NCBI RefSeq assembly: GCF_000003815.2
Contig: NC_049982.1
Span: 33,151,494-33,213,493, forward strand
Reading direction: 5' to 3'
DNA length: 62,000 bases
DNA from: Branchiostoma floridae
Lineage: Eukaryota; Chordata; Leptocardii; Amphioxiformes; Branchiostomatidae
Part shown: piece by piece, positions 1 through 13,100 of the stretch
Numbering within the stretch: position 1 is the first letter of the stretch
Layout: each line of letters opens with the position of its first letter
Position numbers and translations under genes: made by a program
The notes under the pieces: generated by a model
Databases searched by the model: none
The model's input: the letters and a program-made list of their open reading frames with translations, nothing else
Told to the model about the DNA's origin: nothing

Positions 1-731
1 TATCTATTTATTACGCGGTGCCAGTAGGCACACAGTCTGCAGTTAAACCAAATTTCCACAATGTAGTATGATGCACTCAGTTCTCTGGATTAGCATACAA
101 TGTTTTAACATTGTCAATAATAACACCCCTATATTTTCAAACGAAATACTTAGCCATTAACTTTGCTGTCTTCCGTTGGCTACATGCTTATTATGACAAA
201 TAACCCTCTTGTGGAACATGTAACCGACACCATAAATAAAATTAGCTGTACCCTTTTCCGAATAAAATGTGGGAGTCCATATGTAATACAGAAGTCTGAG
301 TGTGCTATTAGTGCTTCCTCCAAATTCACATCACACGACACATGACAAAAGCTTAAAAGTTCCTTTCGCATATTTACATGTACGAGACAGACTCGTGAGA
401 GCATGCTGGCAGTACCTTGGATAATATTCCTCTTACAAATTAATGTTTAACATTCTCATATACTAATTATTAAGTAGTATTAAGTAGTATTGAATAAAAA
501 ATGTTAACTTCTTCTACACATGTATATATTCTTATATTTTTGCGTTAATGTTTACTTTTATATTGATATACTTTTTTAAATTGCAAATATAGTTCTGTCG
601 TGTCTGACCCTGTGTTCCGGATTGTTAATTGAATCATTGGTTACTCTTATCTGTAACTAATAAACGTTTTCTGAAGGTTATCTAGACCTTATGGCAAGAT
701 GATGTGCATATTTTTGTCTTTACTTAAAAGT
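1..731. other. 3' flank of CYP26 copy A, no gene seen
   Basis: AT-rich sequence downstream of the copy A stop codon. It should include the 3' UTR. The only minus-strand AATAAA I find is at 12-7, about 720 bp beyond the stop. No coding signal or repeat family recognised. Confidence 0.5.
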
Positions 732-1187
732 TTAAGTCGCGACGTTTATGTCTTTTTCAAACGACACCGAGCAGAGAATAGGACAGTCCTTGCCCCTTGT
801 CCTCTCCTCATACGGCACGCCATTTTTGTTTTCGTCACCAGGTGACTTTCCGCCAATGGGAGTGAAGATAACAGGTAAGCCGTCGGCTGGATACACGATG
901 GGAATGAGCTTCATGTCCGGTAGCTTGTCGTCTGCCAGCTTCCAGCGGCACCTTCTCGTCAGCTCCACACACAGAAGCTTCAGTAGGAGCTTGGCAAACT
1001 CCTTCCCGACACAGGCTCGTGGTCCCCCGCCGAACGTCACCATATCGTACCGGGCCAGGGGCGCCTGGGATGTCTCGGGGGTCCATCGGTCAGGGTCGAA
1101 CAGCTCCGGCGAGGAGAAGATTTGGGAGGCTTCGTGTGTGTCTCTGATGCTGTACAGTACCGCCCATCCCTTGGGCACATGGAAACC
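732..1187 (-). CDS. CYP26: CYP26 copy A exon 4 (haem-binding, stop)
   Basis: 456 bp, 151 residues plus TAA (734-732). Acceptor ctctgcag|GGT at 1187. It encodes GFHVPKGW, the FDPDRW meander motif and the cysteine ligand loop [10 protein letters not shown]. It runs about 35 residues past the conserved FTP near the end of the fold. This tail is charged and unlike the tail of copy B. Confidence 0.93.
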   Translation of the reverse strand, partial: GFHVPKGWAVLYSIRDTHEASQIFSSPELFDPDRWTPETSQAPLARYDMVTFGGGPRACVGKEFAKLLLKLLCVELTRRCRWKLADDKLPDMKLIPIVYPADGLPVIFTPIGGKSPGDENKNGVPYEERTRGKDCPILCSVSFEKDINVAT

Positions 1188-4100
1188 CTGCAGAGAAGAA
1201 AGTGAACGCAAAGTTGTTTTTTTGTTTTTTTCAGTTCAGTCATTTCAACTATGTCCACAAGATCAAACCAACTAAATTCCAAACAGGCACTTGTCATCTT
1301 AGCAAGTTACAAAACTACGTATGCATCTTATGCTTTGGAGGTATGGCATGTGTGTTTCAGAAACGTTTTGACCGCCATATCATGTCACGGCCTTTACAGC
1401 ACCGGATGCCTGGTTGAGTCTGATTGGTACATGAAACATGTGTACAGTTACTTACGCCGATGTCAAAAGACTTGAGCGCTCTGCGGTAGCCTCCTCCAAT
1501 GGGCGGGCGCCGCCTGAGCACCTCCTTGACGACCTGCCCCACGTACGTCAGCCTGCCGACCTGCTCCAGACTCAGAGGCTGGTCCGGCTGCAGCAGCCCG
1601 TGCTTCTCCAGGTCCTCCTGCACCTTCTGAACCACCTGTGGCTGCAGCGCCAGGTGCATGATGAGGGAGGTGGCGGCGCTGGACGTGGTCTCGTGCCCGG
1701 CAAACAGCAGCTCCACCACCGTGTCCTGGATCTCCTGGTCAGACAACTTCTCTCCGTTGTCCTTCGCATTGTTCATGATGTGCGACAAGACGTCTCCACT
1801 GTCGCCACCCTGCAGCACAAACTCTTTCTTCCTCTGAATGTGGTTCATCATCCACTCATCGATGGCTTGTCGATAAAACAGCCCCTAAAATACATCATCG
1901 GTAAAATTCAAATTCTCCTGTGATAACGTGTCGTTAAGCTACATTTTAACAACATTGGCAACACAAGAATTTCACAAAGAAACAGAACCCTTTCTTCAGA
2001 GTTTTCGACATCATGGTTTCGTGGGTTTGATACTAGGATATCCTGCAAGTTCATGAGAAACTGACATGCTTACACGTTGCTTACATCAAAACGTAAAGTC
2101 GCAAGACCAAATTAGTTAATATATAAGCTCCGCCAGTTTAGCCCCATGGGAGCCGCTTAAGTGAGTAAGATGGGGACTAAATTTCACATGAGTCAGATCT
2201 GGCTATATCCTAGCATTAAAATTATCCAGACTTTCAGAAGTTGGTCATCATTGCTGCATATTGATTGAAAAGGGCCTTACGTTACTGAGCCCACTCCCGG
2301 GTAGCTTGACTGGGAGAGAGAAGAGGTTCTTGACCATGTTGGTGAAGAGAGAGGTGAGGTGTTGGATCTCCTCATCGCTGTGCTGGAAGCCCACCAGGAC
2401 GGCTGACGCCACACGGAAGGCCATCTCCCGTGCCATGGGCCAGACAGTCACCGGCTGGGGAGCCCCGCACCACCGCTGGACAGCCTCGCGCAGGATCTCC
2501 TGCATGATGGGGACGTACCTCTCCAGCGCCTCGTAGTTGAAGGCCTTCATGATGACCTTTCTGCGCAGCCTGTGCTCCTCGCCGTTACTCATGGCGAGGT
2601 TCCCGGTCCCCAGAACCGTGCGGAACGTCTGCGGCCACAGACTGGTGACGATGTGGTTCTCTCCCAGCAGGATCTTGCGCACGTTGGTCGCCCCTCTTAC
2701 GCGGATGGTCGGGCGGCCCAGGATGTGGGTCTTGAAGACATCCCCGTACTGCGCATGTCTGCTGGAACTGAATTTGCCTCCCTGTAGGAGAAAAGAGATG
2801 AAACCTGCGTTAGGATGGCCGACTGATGGTCGTCAGACTTATACATGCAAGGCACAGATGTGTGTGCGTGCTATGTGTAGTGTGCATGTGTTTGTGTTAT
2901 GTGTGTGTTTATTTGTTAGTGTGTGTGTTTGTGTGTGTGTTTGCGTGTGTCGCTGTGTGTATATGTGTGTGTGTGTTCTTATGTGTGCGTGTGTGAGAGA
3001 GAGAGTGTGTGTGACTGTGTGTGTGTGTGTGTGTGTGTGAGTGAGAGAGAGACAGAGAGAGTGTGTGTGTGGTGGTGTGTGTGTGTGTGTGTGTGTGCGC
3101 GCGCTGTTGCCGTTAATCCGAAGCCCCATACGATAGGATTTACCACGAGTTTATTCCTTCACTGTTAGTCCATGCCGCACATGTTTACTGGTGCTGTCCA
3201 CGGTGCTGAATGTCATGTTTACACGACCCTTCCACTGAAAAGTCTGCAGGGAATTACCCATTGTCTTATATACTAGTAATCGGGGAATGATAACGAGTAG
3301 TATCGTGGCATTACGACATACTTCTAGCTAACTGTTCAAAACGGCGTTACTACATTGACGTTCAACACTTGCAGTGGCATTTGATTTGTCATTAAGAACA
3401 TGTGCTTAGATTTTCTCAATCATAACCTAACCTGTACCACCTTAACGTTTCCAATATGAGACTTTTAACTTAAGATTATTGCTAAACCATGCAAGGGTAT
3501 TTTATTTCGCCTTTCCACGGTTATATTTGTCATGGAAAGCTTCAACAAACGTGATTCTTGCCTCGGGTGCTCACTTTTCCTGGTTATGTCTGCTATTAAG
3601 AACATTACACAGGAAATATGGTGATGAAATCCAACTCCTGAAACATAACGACTGTGGAGTTTGCAGCATAGAGCTGCGAGGATGAGTGATATGGAAGTTG
3701 GAGAAACTCGCTGTCACCCCCATACCAGACTAATGGACTAATTATCAACACACAGGTCATTTCTCATGTCTTTGAATGGAGGGGAAAAGTCATTACAATC
3801 ACCGCGCATATTACTACGGCGCCACGGTAAGTGGGGATTCTCATTGCGGCCTTATTATATTATTACTTGCGAACGCTGTGACAAACAGTCGGACACTTAC
3901 ATCTACAGCACCTTTCACCAGGCCAGCCACAGAGAAGTTGTGGCGTTACGACAGACAATTTCATCGTAGTAGATATCTTGACTAAGGCATTGGTTACCGA
4001 CTGGTGGTAAGTTTAACAAGATTGTCTGCCATTAGACCACAGAAATAAAACAAACACAGACATAGTCTTCCATTTGTTCATATCCTTTACCGGTATGGAT

Positions 4101-7100
4101 ATTGACTAGTTCCGCCATAGCTTTCTCGCGTTTCGACTTTCGGGACCCACTCCTCTCTCGATTCGTTTGGAATTCTAATGACATCCCGCTCTCAAGTCAT
4201 TTAGATTGATTCCATGGACCAGTATCCTTTCAATGGGGAGAAGCCACAGAATAGTCCTCTAAACAATCACGTGGCTAAAGCTAAGGGCACAACCCGCCGT
4301 ACGTGCCAAAACGTGGGGGATCTTTTGAGATCCGTAAGTGGTACCGCCTCCGTACGAACTCGTGGAAAATCCGACGGATTTTGGGGCACGCAGACACGCC
4401 GTAGAACTTTACGTGCAGGTAAAACTTTGTGTGTCATCGGGAATTCGCCCCCCGTATGTGCCAGTACGGGCGACGCGCCTGCCCTGTACAGTCTGAACGT
4501 TTTCAGAAATACGTCGTGGCCTCCCAAAAAATGCGCACATTGCACGCACGTACCGCGGGTTGTGCCCTTAGCTTAACGCCGACACAACTGCTGGGTCAAA
4601 CAGGGTTCACTCTCCCGGCGCAAGACAGACGACCTCTATTAAAGTAGTTCCCACTTCCGCGCAGGTTGTATCACGAAGCCCATGGTTGGGCGCCCCATCA
4701 GCCACCCACCAATGGGAAGCTCTCGTTTCCTAATTGATAATGTGAATCTAATGACTTTACTGTCGCGACGTTTCACACATTTCGTGAGCGATCTTCATTT
4801 CCGATTGCCGATCGATGGCCTAACGATCCGAACAGGCTAGACAGGGAATTGCCTTCGCGATGGCTGGAGTTGTGTTCGAGTGGCGTAAAATATGATTATG
4901 GTGGGCGGCGGGGTGAAAAGGGCATCAGAATGAATTGTGGAAAATTAGGTTACTTTACATCGTGCCGCAAGGAGTTAGTTTGTATGTTTTACCGACACTT
5001 TATATAGAACTTTATAGCACGACAATTGTACATGGTACAATGTATGGCAACAACTATTACACAAAGTACAAAAATAGATGTATAGAATAAGTCTTAACAT
5101 TCTAACTAATATAGCAATAAGGGCTAATACAAGTCTTTGAAATAGTATTACAATCAAGTTGGGCTAATCATTAGTTTCGGTATTCTTTCTAATAGCAAAG
5201 CAGTCTTTGATATATTTGCCTATCTTTGCATTATGGGAGTTGTGGCATCTAAAGGTATATACAAATCCGTCTGTAGCATCGTGTTTCTTGAAATCTGCTA
5301 TACTTGATTCGAGACATGTAAATAGCTCATTACGTAAATTAGCGTATCTAGTGGATTCTATTATAAAGTGAAATTCATCTTCAACATTCTTCGGACAGAG
5401 AGGACAGAACCTTTTGTCATGGAAATACACACACGATTGAACGCACAAACACACGCACATTCACGGAAACCCATTGTGAAATCTAGCTAAGGTGGTCAGG
5501 AAGGTTGAACGACTTAACAAACATAGTCTGGTATCATCATCATCATCATTTGGTATACCAAACAATATTTCCCATCTTTTTTTTTACTTCGAAATCGACA
5601 TAGAGTCTGGCATTCTACGTCATTAGTTTCCGTTTCCCGATATATTTTTGCAACTTATGTGCTTATTTTGAAGCTGATTTGTACAACACTGTATGGTCGA
5701 AAACTTTTTTCTTGGAGACGGACAAAAATTGATGCGCGCATTGATGTCATCCATGTAATCGATTTCATGAAGGTTAGACATCCAAGTGAACGATATTCAA
5801 CTACAATCCAATTTTTACAACAGGATAAAATGGAGATTTAATTCCAGACGTTTCGAGTGACATCCATCACTCTTCTCCAGCGTCACGAGAATGAATTGCA
5901 GGAACAACTAACCTGGAAACGGAAAGGAGGACTTCACGTAGAACTCTCTAGTACACGGGGCCCATGTACTGAAGTAAATCTCCGTTTTTATCCAGCCGTA
6001 GAGATTGAGTTGTATTTGAACAACAAGTCCTACGATCGCTTCCAAACTTATTTTTCGATTGTTTTAGAGCAATTGGCTACACGGGTAACTAACTAACCAA
6101 CCAAACGACTCAACAACAGAGTTCCTTTCTCCCCACAAAGAGACAAGTCCAAAGTTTTAGAGGGTAGTCAAAGTTACTCTCATCCATCAAGTCGTTAGAT
6201 ACGCCACACTGGATGCCGCCAGTCCCCCCAGAAAAAGGTCAGTACATTCAAAAATGGCAGTTATTCTTTTGAACATCATTGATTTGGGCAACAATTTGTG
6301 TTTGGTCGTAAATCACTGGTAGACAAGATGACCTGCATCAGCGCATCCAACTAACGTGCGATGTTCTAAACACACACAGGATGGTATGGATGACAGGAGT
6401 GGATTATCATTCCAGAACTTTTTCCCAATTGGCAGGCGGCAATGTCTGTCTGAATTCTCTCCGTACTAATTACGTTGAAGGTCGCAGAGAAGGAAGGCGC
6501 TCTCTCCATCGATCAGCCTAGCGACCCGCGACAAGAGTTCAGTTGGCTCGGCAGTGCTGGCGCCACGCTGGTTCCGGCTCACTCTTCACGTGAGCAGAGG
6601 TACGAAGGTGTGAATCGGTCTGTAATTGAAATTCCTAAACATGGGCTCGTCCGTCTGCTAGAGGGCATTTGTAGGTCATCCTATTTGTACTGGCGCCTCT
6701 TCCTGAGAAGTTTACTTTTTGGAATTGCATCTGTAATTTGACTTTGAGAATCAATACTGTCTAGTTGTGACTCCTCCGGAGTGCCTTCCACCGCGTCCTA
6801 CCTCCAACAATTTACCATCTCTTCATTTTGTACATAACCGGGCTCATTCAACTCTTTTTGATACGAGGGAACGAAACCGTTTTTTTTCATGCGCCATTCT
6901 GCACCACAAGTCAGTGTCTCCTACAATGTTCATTGCTATTTGCCATGTTTCTCAAGCTCTGAAAATTTAAATGGAAATGAACGATTTTTCATTAACTACT
7001 CACAGAGACCACGTCTGACTAAGATAGAAGTCTAATTATGTCGTTCTAAGACGCCAGGAGCTCCGGAGGCGAGTCGCAAAAGAATGGGTCAGCTTTCGCC

Positions 7101-10100
7101 TCCTAGGCGTCAAAGGTGTCCACGCCATGGGTGGGGACCGGTACAGAAACTTCAGGTACAGGTACGGTTCGGGTCCAGAGGATCAGGTCCAGGTACGGAC
7201 CTGAATCTGGGCGTAATTGTTTGTGAATGGGCAATACACAAAACAATGGTCCATTTCGCTACATCATCATCATCCGGGCGTGCTGGTTGCACGGACGGCC
7301 ATGACTCTCTTCCTCCATCCTTCTCTATCCTCCATAGCCTTGGGCAGTTCTTCCGCCGAGCAGTCAGTATCTTCACAAAGTTGATGTACATATGTTTTGC
7401 GTGGTCTACCTCTGCTTGCATGACCATGTTTGGATGTCCACAGCAGAACGTCACTAATGATCTCATCTTTACTGCGCCATGCGTGACCAGCAAACCTCAG
7501 CCTTCTTTCTTGTATTTCGCTACAAAGATATCTGTTTGGTGGAGTTTCCTATATTCACGTTAACAGCGCTAACTGCCTCATTTAAGTTAGACCAAGTTTG
7601 ACTTTAGAAACTTGGTAAAACGACTATCAACTCTCCTCTACTCCGCTTTATTTCCTTGGACCAATAACGCCTCAAAACACGTGAACACCTGCCGCCATAG
7701 TGCAGGTATAATCTGTTCATTTTCTAATCGGTCCAACATCCGGTCTACTGACTTTTCTTAGTTCCGGTTTTTCTGGACCGGTCCAACAAGAAAAACGGAT
7801 TTGTACCGGTGTGACGCCGTTTTCTCACCCCCGCTGAGATCTGATGTACACTAACACCTGCTCTTAACAAAGGCAGATGCTCGAGTAGCTTCGCTAGGTA
7901 AGCTCTACAGTATGGGTATAACAATAACCCGAAGGTGGCTGAGATCTGTCATCTACGGTAATGATTGTTATATGCAAAGCCTAATTACGCGTGTAGGTAC
8001 GAGACACTGGAATATACAGGGTGGTTTTAACACTGCTGGCCGGTCGTTTATTTCTTCGCGTTTCGCAGGTTTTCTTATTTTTTTTTCTTTTATTTTTTTG
8101 TTTTTTTTTTTTTTTTTCATGGCGGCTCTTTTTTTTTTTTCTTCCTTTTTTTTGTGATGTTCCTTACGGTTTTTGCTTTTCTTTTTTTTTTTTAACACCG
8201 TACTTTTTTTTTTTCTTTTTTTTTTTGGCCCAGGGGGGGCCCAGAAAACCTCAGCTTTTTTTTTTTTTTTTTCCGCCCAAAAGATTTTTTTGGGGGGGTT
8301 TTTCCTATTTTCGGTAAAAGGGCGAACGCCCCTTTTTAAGTTGGCCCAGTTTTGCCTTTGAAATTGGGGAAAAAGGGTTATAAATTTTCTTTTCTCCCGT
8401 TTTTTTTCCTGGGACCAAAAGCCCCTCAAAACAGGAGAACCCCCGCCCCAATAGGGCGGGAAAAATCGGTTCTTTTTTAAAGGGGCCCAACACCGGGTTT
8501 ACGGATTTTTTTTAGTCCGGGTTTTTTGGGCCGGGTCCAAAAAAAAAAAGGGTTTTTTCCGGGTGGGAAAGGTTTTTCCCCCCCCCCCCCCGGTGTTTTC
8601 GCCCCCCCCCCCCCCGGGGGCGAAATCACTAGCGATCTCGCCCCCCCGGGGCGAAATCACTAGCGATCTCGCCCTCCCCGGCTAGTGATCTCGCCCCCCT
8701 ACCTCGCCCCCCTTTAGCGATTTCGCCCCCCCCCCCCAAAAAAAACGGGTTTACATGACATCTTAGAAGTTGATTGGTATAAATCACAAAATTTAGTTTC
8801 AGAATGATATAAGTACACGAGTTTGATACATAACTCCATTCATAGTATCAATATTAACGTAATTACATGGTAATAAGATAGTTGAACTTGTTTCAGACAA
8901 GGAGGGTTTGGTCCCTTGTATTCCCATTATTGCATATACCTGAGTCTTGACATAAGATGTATTTCATTGTATTCACCTGTCCTCAAGCAACCTATATATC
9001 TCCAATATGAAGTCTCTACAATGAAGTGACCACAAAAGAACTATGTAATGTCTTTATTAATTATGCAAATATTAGGTATTAATTAGAATAACGCACATTT
9101 TGGTATATGCACCTGGCCAAGGGATATCTTCACCTCCAACATGACTGTCTTTTCTAGTATTTAGGAACTGATGCATTTACCCGTGTTTCTTAAGACAGGT
9201 ACTTTACCAGTGTTTGTGTAGCATTTAGCAACAGCTATATCAACTTGCGCGTAGATAGTGTTTATAATGAGAAACTATTATTCACGTGTGTTTTTGTTAG
9301 TGCTTTGGAAATGTTTCCAGCACAAGAAAGAAAACACTGTGACAAATTGAAAACATATAGCTGACGTATTCCGTACCATAGACGGTGTTGATTTATACGT
9401 TCGCAGTAGCACTGTTTTATGCCACCTCAGCTGCAAAAATTGTCTTTTTTCATTTCAATGTCATGTTTGCACCGAACAATATAATATTGACTTTCGAGGT
9501 ATGACATCTTACGGTACGGTAATAAGGTGCCATATAGGTACCAGGTAACACACCATATACGTTACTCCCCAGGTGCAGTATAGTACCAGGTAGCGCACCT
9601 GTAATATGTAGTAGCCAGCTGCTCTGGGAGGGGGGGGGCGAAAACGCTAAAGGGGGGCGAAAACGCTAGTGATCGCCGGGGGGCGAGATCGCTGTCACAC
9701 CGGTACACCGTACCGATACCCACCCCTAGTCCACACGCACCTGTGCACAAAAAGCCAGCTGTTGCTGCTAGATCTTGGTTGCAACATAATGATCTTAAAG
9801 GCATCGTGAAATGCGACTCTGATTCTCTGCAGAGACTGGAAAAGGCCACACCTGGGCGCAGTACAGAGGACAACAGTGTGCCATATATGGAATTTGATTC
9901 GCGTCAGCAGAGCATTTGCCGAACGTTCGGGTTAAAATGTTAGCTTTTGTGTACGAATAGCGGGTTTGTTTACGGATAGAATCAGATGAGAGATCAGGTG
10001 TGATTTGAAAACCGAGATAGGTGACTGATGGAAGATAAGGCAAAGGAGTGCCATTGAGCTTCACTGAGGGTGACGTTCCGTACAAGCAACATCGGTGGCA

Positions 10101-13100
10101 AGGAAAATATATACAGTTAGTTTTCTTATCACAAAACGTCATATCGTTGGCAATACCAAAGGCCTCGCAGAGGAAGGACACATTAGACAAATATCAATAG
10201 CCTCCTCCATCGGCCTCTCTGTGGATATATATTCTTTTCCTGGCATAAGAACCTTCCCGGTTGAAAACTACAAATCGTTCTACCCCCAACAACTCACGCC
10301 AGTGCCCAGAGAGCTAGGATTTCAATATCAAGGACAGTCGCCAGAAGATCCAATGGGCCTTCATCTTCCCAAGACCTACCCACATACGAAATATCATCAC
10401 AATTCACCCAGACTTTTTGAGTTTTGCTGACCTCGAATATTCAGAAATAAGAACAATGCCTCCGTTTTTCATGGAGGTGACAAACCAATAACTGCCCTTG
10501 TGAACCCAAAATAGCATCAAGTTTGGCTCACAAAGAAATGGGACTCGTCTTGCAACCATGTCGCTAAGCAGTTTCCGCTGAGGTTCACGCCGTTATGTAC
10601 TGCTATGCACCAATGGTTGATGAGAGCCCACTGCAAGTGCCATTATCCTCTGATTACCCCAACAGAAGGTTCTGTTTTGAGTAGCGTTCGCGTTCATCTG
10701 GAAATGATTAGATTTTGGGCCCTCGGCTTCCCTTGGTACTACAGTGAAACTTCCGAATTCGATATCCCGTGTTCTAAACAAGCTATGGTCACGATTTTAG
10801 GTGATAGATGGCTCTTGTCATTGGAGAGGCCCCCTAGCGGATAGTTTTAGAATTTCAGGGGCGTTCATGTCAAACTTTTCCGAAGAAGATAACGGATTTT
10901 CGTGCCTTTTGGTGTGTATGTGGCTAAGACAAAGATGTACAAAATGAACGATAAAACTTAAGTCGTGAACTCGTGATGTTCGACTGATAAGTAGGTTTTT
11001 GGCTCGGAAAGAGATGGCATATTAAAGCCGGCCGACTAGAGGTTGTTTTGGAAGAGCATGTTGAAGACTTTTGAAGAAGGATTACCCAAGAGCCTTGGGT
11101 TTCTCGTGAACTGTGACTTGAAGAGAAGACATATACAAATTGGTGATTACTTTATATAATCAGAGACGGAAATGTATACTTCCACTATGTTTGATGATAT
11201 GAATTTAGTAGATTTAAGTATAAAGAGAGAAACATCTATCTTCTATATCGATTATGCAAACCAGCAACGTTACATCATTTGTGCAAGTAATCATAAACGT
11301 GACTAATACATTGGCGGTCATAGATTGGAATTTCATATCGGTGACACATGTGAATTACGTAAGGTAAACATCATCAGATGTATAGTTTGTGTTAGTTACG
11401 TTTTCATTTGCACGAGGACATTTGGGCTCAGTACGAGTATGTTTTTTTTTAATTAGACCCTGGAAATACAATGTATTTGTAAGGCCACGTTGATTTTATA
11501 TGGATGTCAATTTTGGGCCGTTTCCAAAAAAAAAAAAGGTTCGACCAATCTGTAAATTGTACAAAGCAGCTGTAAAATGAGCACATAAATGCAGTAGATT
11601 GTAAAGTATGGAAAAACAGGTCACTAATGTCGATGTCATAGAATGACAAAGTGAATGTTAAGTCATACCCTCTCTTACAGTGGGAAGTTACCCCTTGTCA
11701 GTACGACTAACGTAACGGCAACTGTAGAGATTGGTGCAGTTCCGGGTTGAACATATTTAGACATCCGGGTAGTTCCGGCGTCTTGCTTTTGAAAACAGTT
11801 TGTAAGAGTTGTGTTTTACACCTAGATGTAAGCTAACCGTGATGCCAGTCGGGGCACACACAGAGCAGCTTTTAAAGGCAACCTAAGCGATATTACAGCG
11901 TCAAAGTGGAAATATTCTGAATAAGACAATCTGCATGATATTGACATCTACCTCACTGTATTCTCACATTTACATCATTATTTCATACTTTGAGCGGTTA
12001 AAAACGACCCAGAGACAAGTTGCACGAGGATATTCCTTATTATTGTACCCCCCCCCCCCCCCCCAAAAAAAATAAGGACTTGATCTGGAATCCTTGTGCA
12101 ACTCGTTCCCGCCCCGTTTTTAACGGCTCAATTTATGAAATAATGATGTAAATGTGCTAAGATAGTGCATTAGATGTCAATATTATACAGACTGCTTTAT
12201 ACAGAATATTTCCACTTTTAACAATGTAATATTGCTTAGGTTGCCTTTAAATAAGTGTGGCAATAAAAAGTATTGCCATGGCGACGGCATTATCACTCTG
12301 TGACCGGAGGATAACCTCCGTCGACAGAGTATTGTTGTTGATGGATGTGATGAGTGTTCGCATCTGTATCTCTATGCTCCGTTTGCAATCGTATGTAGGT
12401 TGTCATGTCGTCTGCACTCAGTTGTGCGATGATGCACTTTTTTTGAGTTAACTATTTTGATAATCAATGTAACAATTTCAGAAATCACCCCTAGCATGAT
12501 GCAGATATGGGGTTATTTGTTCTCTAATGTAGAGAACAGCTGACGCGGTAGAGGAATCCCTAAACAGATGTTAGACACTGGCTTCCTATCACAGTGCATT
12601 GGCCAGAGTTATAATAAATAAGTACATACTTTGTCCTTGTAACCTATCAGTAATGTTAGAGCTTCGATTTTTTTCCTGGTCGTCGTTATTTGTCTGTCTG
12701 GGACTGTCCATATCATCGGCATGATATATATTATTGCAACTGATGCGGCGGAAACCATAACTATGGCACTGAGTATGTTACCTACGGTCACTTGTTGTTT
12801 ATGAGTATGAATGATTGTTGGTGTGTTTTACTATTCGTGTTCTATCTATGAAGATTTGTACTACAAACATTCATCGTCATAGATAGTTTGTAGGGCATTG
12901 CTATCAAAACTATTTCATCCAGGTATGAGGTCTCCGAACTCTTGTTTTCGACTGATTTTAAAAAAGAAAAAGAATTTTCCCCTCCGTAGATGGTGAGAGG
13001 AGAAAGTACCAAATGACAAAATATATTGTGTAGTAGCCTCATTGTACTTGCAGAAGTGATATTAGCAAGGTACATGTAGCCATGACCGTAGTTGTAGAGG

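Noticed and set aside
2839-3168. Long ORFs on both strands with Thr-His or Cys-Val repeats
   Set aside because: They are translations of the TG/GA microsatellite.
7968-8493. Lys-rich and Phe-rich ORFs of 60-150 codons
   Set aside because: Translations of poly(T) and smeared sequence, probably artefactual.
8640-8745. CRISPR-like array of short repeats
   Set aside because: Eukaryotic context, repeat units of uneven spacing separated by poly(C), no cas genes.
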